This document shows positions 40,337 through 49,074 of a stretch of DNA of 64,000 nucleotides, in pieces (position 1 is the first letter of the stretch; each line of letters begins with the position of its first letter). The notes beneath the pieces are model-generated. The model was not told the origin of the DNA. It ran no database searches and saw nothing but the letters and a program-made list of their open reading frames with translations. The DNA is taken from positions 4,548 through 68,547 of the forward strand of contig DXXK01000026.1 of NCBI GenBank assembly GCA_019416425.1, written 5' to 3'. This stretch comes from Bacteroidales bacterium (GTDB taxonomy: Bacteria > Bacteroidota > Bacteroidia > Bacteroidales > Muribaculaceae). Made by a program: the position numbers and the translations under genes.

Positions 40337-41813
40337 TAGCAAACAGACAGGCGACAACGCCGCTCCTCAGGCCGGCAGCGACCTGAACACCAAACGTCCC
40401 CCTCTGCGTCAGAGGCTCAAGGAGGTAAAGACCACCCGCTGGATACGCTTCGGTGTGGTCAGCGCCGTCTATTTCCTGTGGGTGATACTGATGGGCAATC
40501 CCTGGCTGCTGTTCGGCTGGTTGATCCTGCTTGACGTCTACATCACAGCCATCATCCCCTGGGGATGGTGGAAACACCGCAAGGGTGCGGTCCACGCCTT
40601 CATGGCGTGGGTGGACGCGATTGTCTACGCGTTGGTGCTGATATACTTCATCTTCGCCTTCATCGGGCAGCAGTATGAGATTCCGTCGTCCAGTCTGGAG
40701 AAGTCTCTGCTGGTGGGCGATCGCCTGTGGGTGGACAAGACCGTTTATGGATCGCGGGTGCCTCAGACACCTTTGCATTTTCCGCTGGCACAGCATACGC
40801 TGCCATTGGTCAACACCAAGAGCTACATAGAGAAACCGCAGCTGAAATACCACCGCATGCCCGGTTTCCGCAGCATCGAGCGTGGTGACATCGTGGTTTT
40901 CAACTATCCCCAGGGCGACACCGTGACGCTGAAGATACAGAATCCAGACTATTACCAGATCTGCTACGACCTGCGACGCAGCGGCGTGGCCAATCCCAAG
41001 GAATACATCCTGCAGAACCCGGAGAAGTTCGGCGAGCTGGTGTGGCGTCCCGTGGACCGTCGCGAGAATTACGTGAAGCGCACCATCGGACTTCCTGGCG
41101 AGCGTATACGCATTGTGGATGACGTGGTCTACATCAACGGCAAGCCGATAGCCGAGCCAGAGAACGTGCAGTACAATTACCTGATTCCTGTAAGCGGTCC
41201 CATCGAGCCTGGGAAACTGATGGATATGGGCATACGTGTCGAGGATTTCAACCAGCCGCCCATCCGCGATGAGCAGCACGGTCTGTATTATTATGACCTG
41301 CCGCTGACCAAGGCCATGAAGTCCGAGATGGAGAAGTGGCCGGAGGTAGTCGGTCCGATGATACGCGAGAGCGACTCGGGTCTGCTGGACCTGGGCGGAG
41401 TGTTCCCGTACGACGGCAACTATGGCTGGACGCGCAACAACATGGGCGAGCTGTGGATTCCCAAGCGTGGTTCGACGCTTCACCTGACTGAGGCGATCTA
41501 CCCCATCTACGAGCGCGCCATCCGTACCTACGAGGGCAACACGCTGGAGAAGCGCGACGGCAAGTTCTACATCAACGGACAGGAGACGGAGTACTATACG
41601 TTCAAGATGGACTACTACTGGATGATGGGCGACAACCGCGACCGCAGCGCCGACTCTCGCTACTGGGGCCTGGTTCCCGAGGACCATATCGTAGGCTCGC
41701 CGGTGCTGATCCTGCTGTCGATGGACAAGGACCGGAGCCTGAGCGACGGCAAGATCCGGTGGAACCGCATCTTCCGCAATCCGAATCCCGACAAATCGGA
41801 CAAGAAATGGTGA
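40323..41813 (+). CDS. lepB: Signal peptidase I, long Bacteroidetes form
   Basis: A 496-residue inner-membrane protease that removes signal peptides from exported proteins. After a polar, Pro-rich start come hydrophobic helices (FGVVSAVYFLWVILMGNPWL, LLFGWLILLDVYITAI, VDAIVYALVLIYFIFAFIG). The catalytic Ser lies in IPSSSLEKSLLVGDRLWVDK and the general-base Lys in YVKRTIGLPGERIRIV; box E is MMGDNRDRSADSRYWGLVP. The insert between boxes C and D (about 130 residues including YYYDLPLTKAMKSEMEKW) is why it is long. It overlaps dapB at its start and the WbqC-like gene at its end. Confidence 0.95.
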   Translation: MTSNNSKQTGDNAAPQAGSDLNTKRPPLRQRLKEVKTTRWIRFGVVSAVYFLWVILMGNPWLLFGWLILLDVYITAIIPWGWWKHRKGAVHAFMAWVDAIVYALVLIYFIFAFIGQQYEIPSSSLEKSLLVGDRLWVDKTVYGSRVPQTPLHFPLAQHTLPLVNTKSYIEKPQLKYHRMPGFRSIERGDIVVFNYPQGDTVTLKIQNPDYYQICYDLRRSGVANPKEYILQNPEKFGELVWRPVDRRENYVKRTIGLPGERIRIVDDVVYINGKPIAEPENVQYNYLIPVSGPIEPGKLMDMGIRVEDFNQPPIRDEQHGLYYYDLPLTKAMKSEMEKWPEVVGPMIRESDSGLLDLGGVFPYDGNYGWTRNNMGELWIPKRGSTLHLTEAIYPIYERAIRTYEGNTLEKRDGKFYINGQETEYYTFKMDYYWMMGDNRDRSADSRYWGLVPEDHIVGSPVLILLSMDKDRSLSDGKIRWNRIFRNPNPDKSDKKW

Positions 41814-42382
41814 TACCGGCCGCGGCGTCCGTCCGATGGTACAGCCGCTGGCTGCGCCACCGTCTGGCAGACCTTGACGACCGTCAGGCCTGCGACGCCG
41901 CGTCGGCCGACATTCATACAGACCCGAAATCACTGAGGCGCTACTGTCTGCCGGATCCGCAGAATCCCGGCGGGTATGTCACGCTGTCGATACCGGTCAG
42001 GAAAGGGAGCGGGCAGCTGTCGGACCACGGCAACTGGCCGCATGTGCACTTAGGCACGCTCAACGCCATATACGGGCGCGCTCCTTATTTCCCGTTTCTG
42101 AACGACCAGTTGCAGGCCCTGTTCGGCAACCTGTTTGCGGAAGATGCCGTAAACGGCCCTCAGAGTCTTGCAGAACTGAATCTGGAGCTTCACCGGATAG
42201 TTGCCTCATGGATCGACCTGGACGCCGCCACAGCGGCCTTGGATGCCCCTGTCCGGCAGGTATGCCGTGAGTTTGCAACAAAAGTTAACTTTTCAGCTTC
42301 AATTTTAGACCCTGTTTTCCGTTTTGGTAGAGATATAGTGTTTGTTCTTATGAACGACTTGTTTGCCGAGAATGAAGTTTGA
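41807..42382 (+). CDS. WbqC-like family protein
   Basis: A 191-residue protein with the WbqC hallmarks LSIPVRKGSGQL and THLGTL-like VHLGTLNAIYGRAPYFPF, LNDQLQALFGNLFA and SLAELNLELHRIV. WbqC proteins occur in O-antigen and other glycan clusters and are often annotated as glycine or formyl transferases without proof. The first 70 residues (VRWYSRWLRHRLADLDDRQA) are less typical. It overlaps lepB by 7 nt and is probably translationally coupled; it also overlaps the DUF4294 gene by 11 nt. Confidence 0.8.
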   Translation: MVIPAAASVRWYSRWLRHRLADLDDRQACDAASADIHTDPKSLRRYCLPDPQNPGGYVTLSIPVRKGSGQLSDHGNWPHVHLGTLNAIYGRAPYFPFLNDQLQALFGNLFAEDAVNGPQSLAELNLELHRIVASWIDLDAATAALDAPVRQVCREFATKVNFSASILDPVFRFGRDIVFVLMNDLFAENEV

Positions 42383-43037
42383 CTTGAAACATATTCCGAT
42401 ATCGTACAGGATGCTGATAGTCCTCCTGACTGTCAGCATGTCCATGTGCCTGATGCCCGCGAGGGTGTCGGCCCAGGACGGCGACATCCCGGAACTGGAG
42501 CTGAAGGTCAAGGCCTACAAAGGATTCACGCATATCGTCGACGAGTACGGCGATACCTGCCGGCTGACATATATACGCGATGTATATGTGTTCCCGGAAT
42601 GGAAGTTCAAGAACAAGAAGGAGGAGAAGTTCTACTGGCGCACCGTCCGGGACGTGCGCAAGACGCTGCCCTACGCCAAACTGGCGTTCGCCACGCTGTG
42701 CGAGACGTATGAGTATATCCAGACCATTCCGGACAAAAAGATGCGCGAGAAGCATCTCAAGACGCTGGAGCATGACATATTCGAGCAGTACAAGCCCGTT
42801 GTGAAGCACATGACCCGCAGTCAGGGCAAGGTGCTGCTGAAGCTGATCAACCGTGAGACTGACCAGACCAGCTACGGAATCGTCAAGGCGTTCTTAGGTT
42901 CGTTCCGCGCCGGATTCTGGCAGACGTTCGGCCGGTTCTTCGGCATGAACATGCGCGCCGGGTACCATCCCGACAAGAACCGCGAGGACGCAATCATCGA
43001 GCGGATCGCCACGCTGATCGAACAGGGAGCGCTGTGA
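42372..43037 (+). CDS. DUF4294 exported protein
   Basis: A 221-residue protein with a signal peptide (LIVLLTVSMSMCLMPARVSA). The DUF4294 body follows: YIRDVYVFPEWKFKNKKEE, KFYWRTVRDVRKTLPYAKLA, KLIKREL-like LLKLINRETDQTSYGIVKAF and LGSFRAGFWQTFGRFFGMNM with a C-terminal RAGYHPDKNREDAIIERI. The family is restricted to Bacteroidetes and has no known function. A TTG at 42363 is an alternative start. Last gene of the dapB-lepB-wbqC unit. Confidence 0.87.
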   Translation: MKFDLKHIPISYRMLIVLLTVSMSMCLMPARVSAQDGDIPELELKVKAYKGFTHIVDEYGDTCRLTYIRDVYVFPEWKFKNKKEEKFYWRTVRDVRKTLPYAKLAFATLCETYEYIQTIPDKKMREKHLKTLEHDIFEQYKPVVKHMTRSQGKVLLKLINRETDQTSYGIVKAFLGSFRAGFWQTFGRFFGMNMRAGYHPDKNREDAIIERIATLIEQGAL

Positions 43038-43078
43038 CGGAAGACCGTATTCTTCTAACATAAAACAACCGTAACCAC

Positions 43079-44722
43079 ATGAAAAAACTACATCTACTAC
43101 TTCTCGGAGCCCTCTGCATGGGCGTAGCGACATCGGCTGCTGCAGCCGAACGCACCCTCAAGGTCACCGACCGTTACATGGTTGTGCCCGTCAGCCACAA
43201 ATTCGACCGCGTTCGTCTCAAGGTGGCAATCCCCGGACTGGAGGAGATGCCTGTAGTGGTGCGCATACCGCAGGACGGCAAGGCCGAATACTACACCTTC
43301 CGCGACATGAGTGCCCACAAAGGCAAGAAAATCACCATCACTTATCCCGACGGACTCAAGGGTATCGACCTAATCAGTTTCAAGCCAGAGATTCCGGACG
43401 AGGCATTGATCTACCACGAACCCAACCGCCCGCAGATACATTTCACCACCCGCCGAGGATGGATAAACGATCCCAATGGCCTGGTATACTACGATGGCGA
43501 GTATCACCTCTTCTACCAGCACAATCCCTATGAGCGCGACTGGGAAAACATGACGTGGGGACACGCGGTGAGCAACGACCTGGTTCACTGGCAGGAGCTC
43601 CCCACTGCCATTCACCCCGACTCGCTCGGCACCATCTTCTCGGGCTCAGCCGTAATCGACTATCGCAACACCTCTGGCCTTGGCCAGAACGGCAAGCCGG
43701 CCATGGTGGCCTTCTATACCATCGAGACCGGTGGCAAAGGCCAGAAGCAAGGTATGGCCTACAGTCTTGACAACGGACGCACCTTCACCAAATATGCCCA
43801 TAATCCCATCATCGACAGCACCGACAAGTGGCAGACAAACGACACTCGCGACCCGAGGGTGTTCCCCTACGGCGACCACTGGATAATGGTGCTCAACGAG
43901 CGCGATGGCCACTCCATCTACCGCTCCGACAATCTCCGTGACTGGACTTTCATGTCGCACACCACCGGTTTCTGGGAGTGTCCCGACCTCTTCCCCCTGC
44001 CCGTCGATGGTAACGAGGCCAATCCCCTGTGGGTGATGTGGGGCGCTTCGGGCACCTACATGATTGGCCGCTTCGACGGCGAGAGGTTCACGCCCCTCAG
44101 CGGCAAGCACCGCTTTGCCGGAGGCACCCTTTACGCCGCACAGACATACAATAACACCCCCGACGGGCGCCGCATAGCCATAGCATGGGGGCGCCAGGGC
44201 CATCCGGGCGAGAACTTCAACGGACAGATGCTGATTCCTACCGAGCTCTCGCTGCGCACCACCAAAGACGGCGTACGTTTAGTGAGCAAGCCCGTGGCTG
44301 AATTCGAGGCAATGGCCAAACCCGTGGGGAGCTGGAAAAACCTCACTCAGGACCAGGCCAACGAGATTCTGGCCCAGCAGGCCGATACCGCTCAGCCCCT
44401 GCGCATACGTGCCAAAATACGCCTAAGTCACGCCACTGACGCTTTTCTGGAACTGAACGGACGCCGCGTAGTCGACTACGATCTCAACCAGACACGTCTC
44501 AACGGCTACCACTATTCACCGCAGGACCCTACGTCAATGGAACTCACAGCCGATGTTTATGTGGACCGTACCTCCACAGAGGTCTTCTTCGACGATGGCC
44601 TCTTCTCCGACTCGCAGGAACGCGACATGAAACGGGGTTCATCCACCCCGCGTTTCGGCGGCAACCGCATCACCATCGAGGAACTCGACATCTACACCAT
44701 CCCTACCATCTGGGAGAAATAA
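43079..44722 (+). CDS. Secreted GH32 fructan hydrolase (levanase/fructanase type)
   Basis: A 547-residue exported enzyme splitting beta-fructans. A signal peptide (MKKLHLLLLGALCMGVATSA) is followed by an extra N-terminal domain (about 25-125, DUF4980-like). The five-bladed propeller carries nucleophile D131 in WINDPNG, the transition-state D258 in RDP and acid/base E300 in WECPDLF. A C-terminal beta-sandwich ends with RITIEELDIYTIP. It uses CTC and CCC codons more than its neighbours, which favour CTG, suggesting later acquisition. No transporter or regulator genes for fructan are next to it. A terminator follows. Confidence 0.95.
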   Translation: MKKLHLLLLGALCMGVATSAAAAERTLKVTDRYMVVPVSHKFDRVRLKVAIPGLEEMPVVVRIPQDGKAEYYTFRDMSAHKGKKITITYPDGLKGIDLISFKPEIPDEALIYHEPNRPQIHFTTRRGWINDPNGLVYYDGEYHLFYQHNPYERDWENMTWGHAVSNDLVHWQELPTAIHPDSLGTIFSGSAVIDYRNTSGLGQNGKPAMVAFYTIETGGKGQKQGMAYSLDNGRTFTKYAHNPIIDSTDKWQTNDTRDPRVFPYGDHWIMVLNERDGHSIYRSDNLRDWTFMSHTTGFWECPDLFPLPVDGNEANPLWVMWGASGTYMIGRFDGERFTPLSGKHRFAGGTLYAAQTYNNTPDGRRIAIAWGRQGHPGENFNGQMLIPTELSLRTTKDGVRLVSKPVAEFEAMAKPVGSWKNLTQDQANEILAQQADTAQPLRIRAKIRLSHATDAFLELNGRRVVDYDLNQTRLNGYHYSPQDPTSMELTADVYVDRTSTEVFFDDGLFSDSQERDMKRGSSTPRFGGNRITIEELDIYTIPTIWEK

Positions 44723-44768
44723 GAAAAGCTGCCGATTTTAAGAATTTTTGGCGAGGACAAAATAGCCG

Positions 44769-44805
44769 AAAGGACTGACTCCTATAAATGGAATCAGTCC
44801 TTTTC
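44769..44805 (+). terminator. Rho-independent terminator after GH32
   Basis: AAAGGACTGACTCC/GGAATCAGTCCTTT, a 14-bp stem with one mismatch, a 7-nt loop and TTTT after it. Confidence 0.85.
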
Positions 44806-44835
44806 TCATATGCCGTCCTGATTGAGAGGGGCGCG

Positions 44836-44958
44836 CTATGACAAGGGATTTTTCCAGCCCATCTCTTTACATAAATAGTCCAAAGCTTTGTACACGTAGG
44901 CTAATATAATCAAAGTCTGAACCAGGTATACAAATACTTTAAATATGATGTCGAACAT
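44836..44958 (-). CDS. Tiny predicted membrane peptide, 40 aa
   Basis: The peptide has an N-terminal hydrophobic stretch MFDIIFKVFVYLVQTLIILA followed by a polar end YKALDYLCKEMGWKNPLS. This is one likely transmembrane helix with a polar tail. The sequence looks protein-like and is followed by no other ORF. It lies 49 bp after a second tiny membrane ORF on the same strand. Real translation is not proven. Confidence 0.5.
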   Translation of the reverse strand: MFDIIFKVFVYLVQTLIILAYVYKALDYLCKEMGWKNPLS

Positions 44959-45007
44959 ATGGATTGTCTGATAAATCGGTTCTTAGATAATCTTTGGGAC
45001 ATAGAAT

Positions 45008-45133
45008 CTATTTTTTGAGATAACGGTATATATGGACAAAAGCCATGAAAACCATTTTCAGGACTATATATGAGGTGACTCCTATCGCAACGGCTATAGC
45101 AATGCTCTTAAAAAAATAGATTAAATAATCCAT
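45008..45133 (-). CDS. Tiny predicted membrane peptide, 41 aa
   Basis: MDYLIYFFKSIAIAVAIGVT followed by SYIVLKMVFMAFVHIYRYLK and one more lysine: a hydrophobic peptide with a basic C-terminus. It and the next ORF (44836-44958) are tandem on the minus strand in an AT-rich gap unlike the flanking genes. Three direct repeats lie 66-106 bp upstream. Coding status is plausible but unproven. Confidence 0.5.
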   Translation of the reverse strand: MDYLIYFFKSIAIAVAIGVTSYIVLKMVFMAFVHIYRYLKK

Positions 45134-45198
45134 CAATGCTTAAATTATATTTATCAGAGGTCTGCCTTTTACCTAAAGGCATGATTCCACTCATTATA

Positions 45199-45239
45199 TA
45201 AGGCATCTGAAATATAAGACATCTTAATGTAAGATATCT
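45199..45239. repeat. Three phased direct repeats TAAGRYATCT
   Basis: TAAGGCATCT (45199-45208), TAAGACATCT (45215-45224) and TAAGATATCT (45230-45239) have 16- and 15-bp spacing. They lie upstream of the two tiny membrane ORFs and could be an operator array. Confidence 0.55.
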
Positions 45240-45343
45240 GATTTGATATATTAACGAATAAAAAATGAATTGTTATCTTTAAAAATTATATTTTGATAAA
45301 AATATTCGATTGGATAAATCTTAAGCACCCTAGCGAACATGAT

Positions 45344-45383
45344 GATAGGCGATAAACACCCATTAGTGCTTATCGCCTATTTG
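45344..45383 (-). terminator. Hairpin downstream of GH16 gene
   Basis: GATAGGCGATAAACAC/GTGCTTATCGCCTAT, about 15 bp with one G-U-type pair, lies 15 nt beyond the GH16 stop codon. The T-run is better on the plus strand, so it may block both directions. Confidence 0.65.
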
Positions 45384-45397
45384 ATTAGTGGTTACGT

Positions 45398-47017
45398 TTA
45401 TTTCAGTGTCTTGAAGGAGCCGCGGTCGGTGCGGACGATGTAGATGCCGTTGGTCTTGACCTGGTCCATGCTGTCGGCCACGCGGATGCCCTGCGTGTTG
45501 TAGACTGCTATCACCTTGGCGTCGCTGTCGGTCGGGACATTACAGACGCCGGAGGGGTCAACCTCGCCGTCCTTCCAGGGGAAGTTGGGTTCGGAGATGG
45601 TCTCGTCCACATGGTATGTGGCCTTGCCGTCGGTACCGATCTTCTGGTAAACGCGGGCATAGTCGATCTGGTAATACAGCGGACGGGGAGTATCGGCGAG
45701 CGAACCGCCGTTCATTCCGCCCAGTGCAAGATTGAGCCACAGCATGTGGCGCACGTCACGGAAGGGGTTGCAGCCGTTGCCATGGTCGAAGCTGTCGCCC
45801 GGGACCTTGTTGACGGTGGTGTCCAGGTCGATGTTGTTGACCAGCCAGTCGTCGCACCAAAGCTCCATGTGGTCGTAATCCCATACCATGCGCCAGATGT
45901 GGAACTCGTCGCCCCAGCCTTCGCCCAGGTCATTGTCGTGGACTGTCGCGCTGTTCCAGGTCGCTCCCCAGCGGTTGCCGTTGCCCCAGCAGACGTTGCC
46001 GTGGATGCAGTGGCCGTAGTACTCCATGATGTCGATCTCACCGCCGTAGGGCCACTCATGCGACTTGCCGGTGGACCAGATTGCAGGCCAGCTGCCCACG
46101 TGCTGAGGCACCTTGGCGCGGACCTCGTAGATACCATAGTTCCAGGTGTAGCCATCGTTCCAGCCTCCCTTGGTCTGCATGGAGCCGGAGGTCCAGGTCA
46201 GGTAAGGACCTATACTGCTGGGCCACTTGCTGTCGCGGCGGCTGTAGCGGGGATTGGGAATCTGCTGGTCCAGCACATACCTGCCTTCGATCACCAGAAC
46301 GCCGTCCTTGATGTAGCTGTTCTTGTCGCCGTTGTAGTACTGGTCCTCCTCATTGCGCTTGAAGCCTTCCTCGAACGACCAGATATTGTGGTCCGGCGCG
46401 CCGTCCTTGCTGAACTCCTCGGCGAACACAAGCTTGTAGCCGTCGTAGGCGTTCTTGCGGACATCATTGTCGGGTAGGTCCTTGCCGGGATATACATCGG
46501 GCAGAGGATCGGCCTCGGCGTATTTGGTGGCCTCCTCCAATGCCCAGTAATGCTTCTGGGCATCTGTGCCGCTCTTGTCGGTGTAGATCTCGGAGCCGGA
46601 TGTGGTGTTGTCGGAGCCGAGACAAGCCTTGGAGGCGTTCATGGCGTTCATGGTCACGTTCTCGAGCACGACATAGTTCGGGTCGGCTGCCTCCTTGATA
46701 CGGAACTGCGACTGGGGTATGTTGCGTGATATCGGGGTGGTGCTCCATTTCTTGTCGGTTCCGATGAACATCCTGGAGCTGACGCGCTGTACGTTGTAGA
46801 CTCCCTCCTGACCCTCGACGGGGATGAAGCGGAGGATCTGTGTATTGTTCTCGGCCTTGTCGGCGATTGTGCTGTGGAAACCGTCATCAGTCAGATATAG
46901 TCCGCTGACATGGCGCACACGATAGTATTTGCCGGCATCGGGAACGGTCAAGGCCGCCTGTGCGCAGAATGCGCCGGCAAGCGTCAGGACCATAGCGGCA
47001 ATAAGTCTTGTTTTCAT
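45398..47017 (-). CDS. Secreted GH16 beta-glucanase/galactanase-type enzyme
   Basis: A 539-residue exported enzyme. After a signal peptide (MKTRLIAAMVLTLAGAFCAQ) residues about 25-175 form a beta-trefoil-like region (YYRVRHVSGLYLTDDGFHST, RVSSRMFIGTDKKW). The GH16 jelly roll follows, with catalytic E327-x-D329-x-x-E332 in GGEIDIMEYYG and aromatic substrate residues (SWPAIWSTGKSHEWPYGG). It ends in a short type IX-like tail (VIAVYNTQGIRVADSMDQVK). GH16 enzymes cut beta-1,3/1,4 glucans, agars or similar; which one is not clear. The ORF opens upstream at 47086, but ATG 47017 gives the signal peptide. Probably in operon with the gene at 47111-47935. Confidence 0.93.
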   Translation of the reverse strand: MKTRLIAAMVLTLAGAFCAQAALTVPDAGKYYRVRHVSGLYLTDDGFHSTIADKAENNTQILRFIPVEGQEGVYNVQRVSSRMFIGTDKKWSTTPISRNIPQSQFRIKEAADPNYVVLENVTMNAMNASKACLGSDNTTSGSEIYTDKSGTDAQKHYWALEEATKYAEADPLPDVYPGKDLPDNDVRKNAYDGYKLVFAEEFSKDGAPDHNIWSFEEGFKRNEEDQYYNGDKNSYIKDGVLVIEGRYVLDQQIPNPRYSRRDSKWPSSIGPYLTWTSGSMQTKGGWNDGYTWNYGIYEVRAKVPQHVGSWPAIWSTGKSHEWPYGGEIDIMEYYGHCIHGNVCWGNGNRWGATWNSATVHDNDLGEGWGDEFHIWRMVWDYDHMELWCDDWLVNNIDLDTTVNKVPGDSFDHGNGCNPFRDVRHMLWLNLALGGMNGGSLADTPRPLYYQIDYARVYQKIGTDGKATYHVDETISEPNFPWKDGEVDPSGVCNVPTDSDAKVIAVYNTQGIRVADSMDQVKTNGIYIVRTDRGSFKTLK

Positions 47018-47043
47018 GTCTGTAAGGTTGATTGGTACTGAAC

Positions 47044-47075
47044 GGGGGTGTCTCAAACCGAGTTGAAACACCCCC
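47044..47075 (-). other. Hairpin between jelly-roll and GH16 genes
   Basis: GGGGGTGTCTCAA/TTGAAACACCCCC (one mismatch in 13 bp) lies in the short gap between the two co-directional genes. It lacks a T-run and may affect mRNA stability or expression of GH16 rather than end transcription. Confidence 0.55.
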
Positions 47076-47110
47076 TGTATTGTCATTCAGGACTCTAAGT
47101 CCCGTTTTGA

Positions 47111-47935
47111 TTAGCGGACGATCTTCTTGGCAACCTTGGTTGCGCCGTTGTCGTAGACGGCCTTCTCGATCACGATGGAGCCCTTGGCGGGAGCGGCAAC
47201 CTCGACGCCGTCGATGGTGTAGTACTTGGTGGCAACGACGTTAGCGTCGGTAGCGATGCCGTTGATGCCGGACTCTCCGTCGGTAAGGCTGACGTTAGCG
47301 ACCTGGATGCCGACCTTGTTTTCGCCCGCACCGCCCTGACTATCGTCGTCGCTCTGACCGAATGCACCGAACTGAACGGCCACATAACTCAAGTCTCCGG
47401 TGTCAAGCTTGGTTGTTACTTTAGTCCAGTTTGTATCGACCCAATCGTCACCATCTGTCCAATTGATATCGTTGATGTAGATAGGCTCGGCCGATGTGTC
47501 GATATCGCCTGTACCTCCGCAGGGATAAACAGCAAACCAGAGATGTACAGGGTTTACGCCACCCGAGGATGCACGAACCGAAGTTACATATGCGCGCCAG
47601 TCATAGGTCAGGGTGTACTGCGATGCCATGCCCAGCTCTACAGTCTGGGTCAGGGTTATGTTCTCCCAGCTGTTCCAGCTGTACAGACTTACCTGTGCGA
47701 AGTTCTCGGCATCACCCAGCACGTTGTTGGGATCCTTGGCTGCTGTCTCGTCATCGATGGCGAAAACGTTGGAACGGCCGGCCCATACATTGCCGGCACG
47801 CTGCCAGTCTACAGGAACCTGCTGGTCCTGGTCTGCGCTACCGAATTCGGTGAAATCACCGTTGAGGACATACTCTTCGCCCATCATGGGCAGGCATGCG
47901 AGCGCGAACGCTCCTGCGAGTAAAATTTTCTTCAT
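47111..47935 (-). CDS. Secreted carbohydrate-binding-like protein with type IX tail
   Basis: A 274-residue exported protein. The signal peptide is MKKILLAGAFALACLPMMGE. Residues about 20-215 look like a jelly-roll binding module (EYVLNGDFTEFGSAD, WQRAGNVWAGRSNVFAIDDE, SLYSWNSWENITLTQTVELG, YTLTYDWRAYVTS, VAVQFGAFGQSDD), as in CBM4/9-type proteins. The C-terminus (YYTIDGVEVAAPAKGSIVIE then KAVYDNGATKVAKKIVR) is a type IX sorting-like domain. It is the first gene of a unit with GH16, so it probably helps bind the GH16 substrate. No catalytic residues are evident. Confidence 0.8.
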   Translation of the reverse strand: MKKILLAGAFALACLPMMGEEYVLNGDFTEFGSADQDQQVPVDWQRAGNVWAGRSNVFAIDDETAAKDPNNVLGDAENFAQVSLYSWNSWENITLTQTVELGMASQYTLTYDWRAYVTSVRASSGGVNPVHLWFAVYPCGGTGDIDTSAEPIYINDINWTDGDDWVDTNWTKVTTKLDTGDLSYVAVQFGAFGQSDDDSQGGAGENKVGIQVANVSLTDGESGINGIATDANVVATKYYTIDGVEVAAPAKGSIVIEKAVYDNGATKVAKKIVR

Positions 47936-48051
47936 AAGGTTAGTTCTTTAGGTTATTTGTTTGGTTATATAAGGTTATATCCGACAGGGTGGATTTCCCA
48001 CCCTGAATGTTGGGTTCTAAAGCCAATGACTCTCCCGAGCCGAATCGAGTG

Positions 48052-48082
48052 CAAAGTTAATCGTTTTTGTCAAAAAAACAAA
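48052..48082 (-). promoter_or_regulatory. Promoter of the jelly-roll/GH16 unit
   Basis: On the minus strand TTTG (48079-48082) and TAACTTTG (48052-48059) are 19 bp apart, a good -33/-7 match, leaving a leader of about 110 nt. Confidence 0.7.
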
Positions 48083-48120
48083 ATAAATCTGCAATCTCGG
48101 AATGTTAAAGGGAATAAGGG

Positions 48121-49065
48121 TTAATCCGGCTTGAGGTTGGCGAGGTTTCGCAGCAGTCCGTCGAGACCGGGCCGGAGCAATGCGGTGTGGCGGAAACGGG
48201 CCTTGAACTCGGCCGGTGTAGCCGGGAAGTCGGCGGATGTGAGGCTGAGAACCTGCGGTAACGGCTCATCGACATAGCGGGATTCAGGGTAAGACTCGAG
48301 GCGCGACAGGGGACAGACCGTGATGCAGCGGTCGCAGCCGAACAGGGAGTGTCGGCCGGCAGGTGTCGACATGGCGCCCATGGCCTCCGGCTCAGTCCAG
48401 GGTCCCCGGTGCTCGATGGTCAGATAGGATATGCAGCGGCGGCAGTCGATGGTTCCGTCAGGCTGCAAGGCTCCTGTGGGGCATGCGCGCAGACATGCGC
48501 CGCAATGCAGGCATTCCTTAGCGGTGGATACCCCGGGTGCATCAGGCTCAAGGTCCAGGGTAGTCAGAATCTCCGCAAGGAAGACTTCGGGACCGACACC
48601 CGGCACAATCAAGGCTCCGTTGTCACCACGATAGCCGATGCCGGCTTGAACGGCCCAATAACGCTCGGAAACGGGGGCAGAATCGATGCAGACGCGGCAG
48701 GCGTTGTCCAGGTCCATTTCGGAAAGAATGGCCCGCAGACGGCCTCTAATTGCCTCGTGGTAGTCCTGGCTGTAGGCATAGCGGCTGATATAGGGCAGTT
48801 CCGGCGACCTCTCCACTGCCGGAGCATAGGGATAGGCCGCGCAGACCACGCTCCGGACATCCGGCAGGACATTGTTCAGGTCGCGTCTCAGCAGCGCGTG
48901 ACGCTCTATCCATGACATTCCGGCATGCATGCCGCTCGCCACCCAAGCGTCAATCCGTCGGTTCTCGTCCCGGTCCGTAAGTTCCGCCCGGACCACGCCG
49001 ACCGCCACGGCTCCTGTGGAGCGGATTGCCTGGATCAGACGCTCGCGGACACAGCTCTCCCCCAT
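48121..49065 (-). CDS. queG: Epoxyqueuosine reductase
   Basis: A 314-residue cobalamin-dependent iron-sulfur enzyme for the last step of queuosine tRNA modification. It has the N-terminal cobalamin-binding region (YISRYAYSQDYHEAIRGRL, DSAPVSERYWAVQAGIGYRG) and a ferredoxin-like segment with two 4Fe-4S motifs, CLHCGACLRACPTGAL and CDRCITVCP. The ending NLANLKPD is usual. It is short at the C-terminus compared with the HEAT-repeat-bearing QueG of E. coli. It lies 9 bp after the RNase H gene. Confidence 0.93.
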   Translation of the reverse strand: MGESCVRERLIQAIRSTGAVAVGVVRAELTDRDENRRIDAWVASGMHAGMSWIERHALLRRDLNNVLPDVRSVVCAAYPYAPAVERSPELPYISRYAYSQDYHEAIRGRLRAILSEMDLDNACRVCIDSAPVSERYWAVQAGIGYRGDNGALIVPGVGPEVFLAEILTTLDLEPDAPGVSTAKECLHCGACLRACPTGALQPDGTIDCRRCISYLTIEHRGPWTEPEAMGAMSTPAGRHSLFGCDRCITVCPLSRLESYPESRYVDEPLPQVLSLTSADFPATPAEFKARFRHTALLRPGLDGLLRNLANLKPD

Positions 49066-49074
49066 TGACGGTTG

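Noticed and set aside
40329..41933. Minus-strand 534-codon ORF
   Set aside because: Antisense of lepB with His-, Val- and Gln-rich low-complexity translation.
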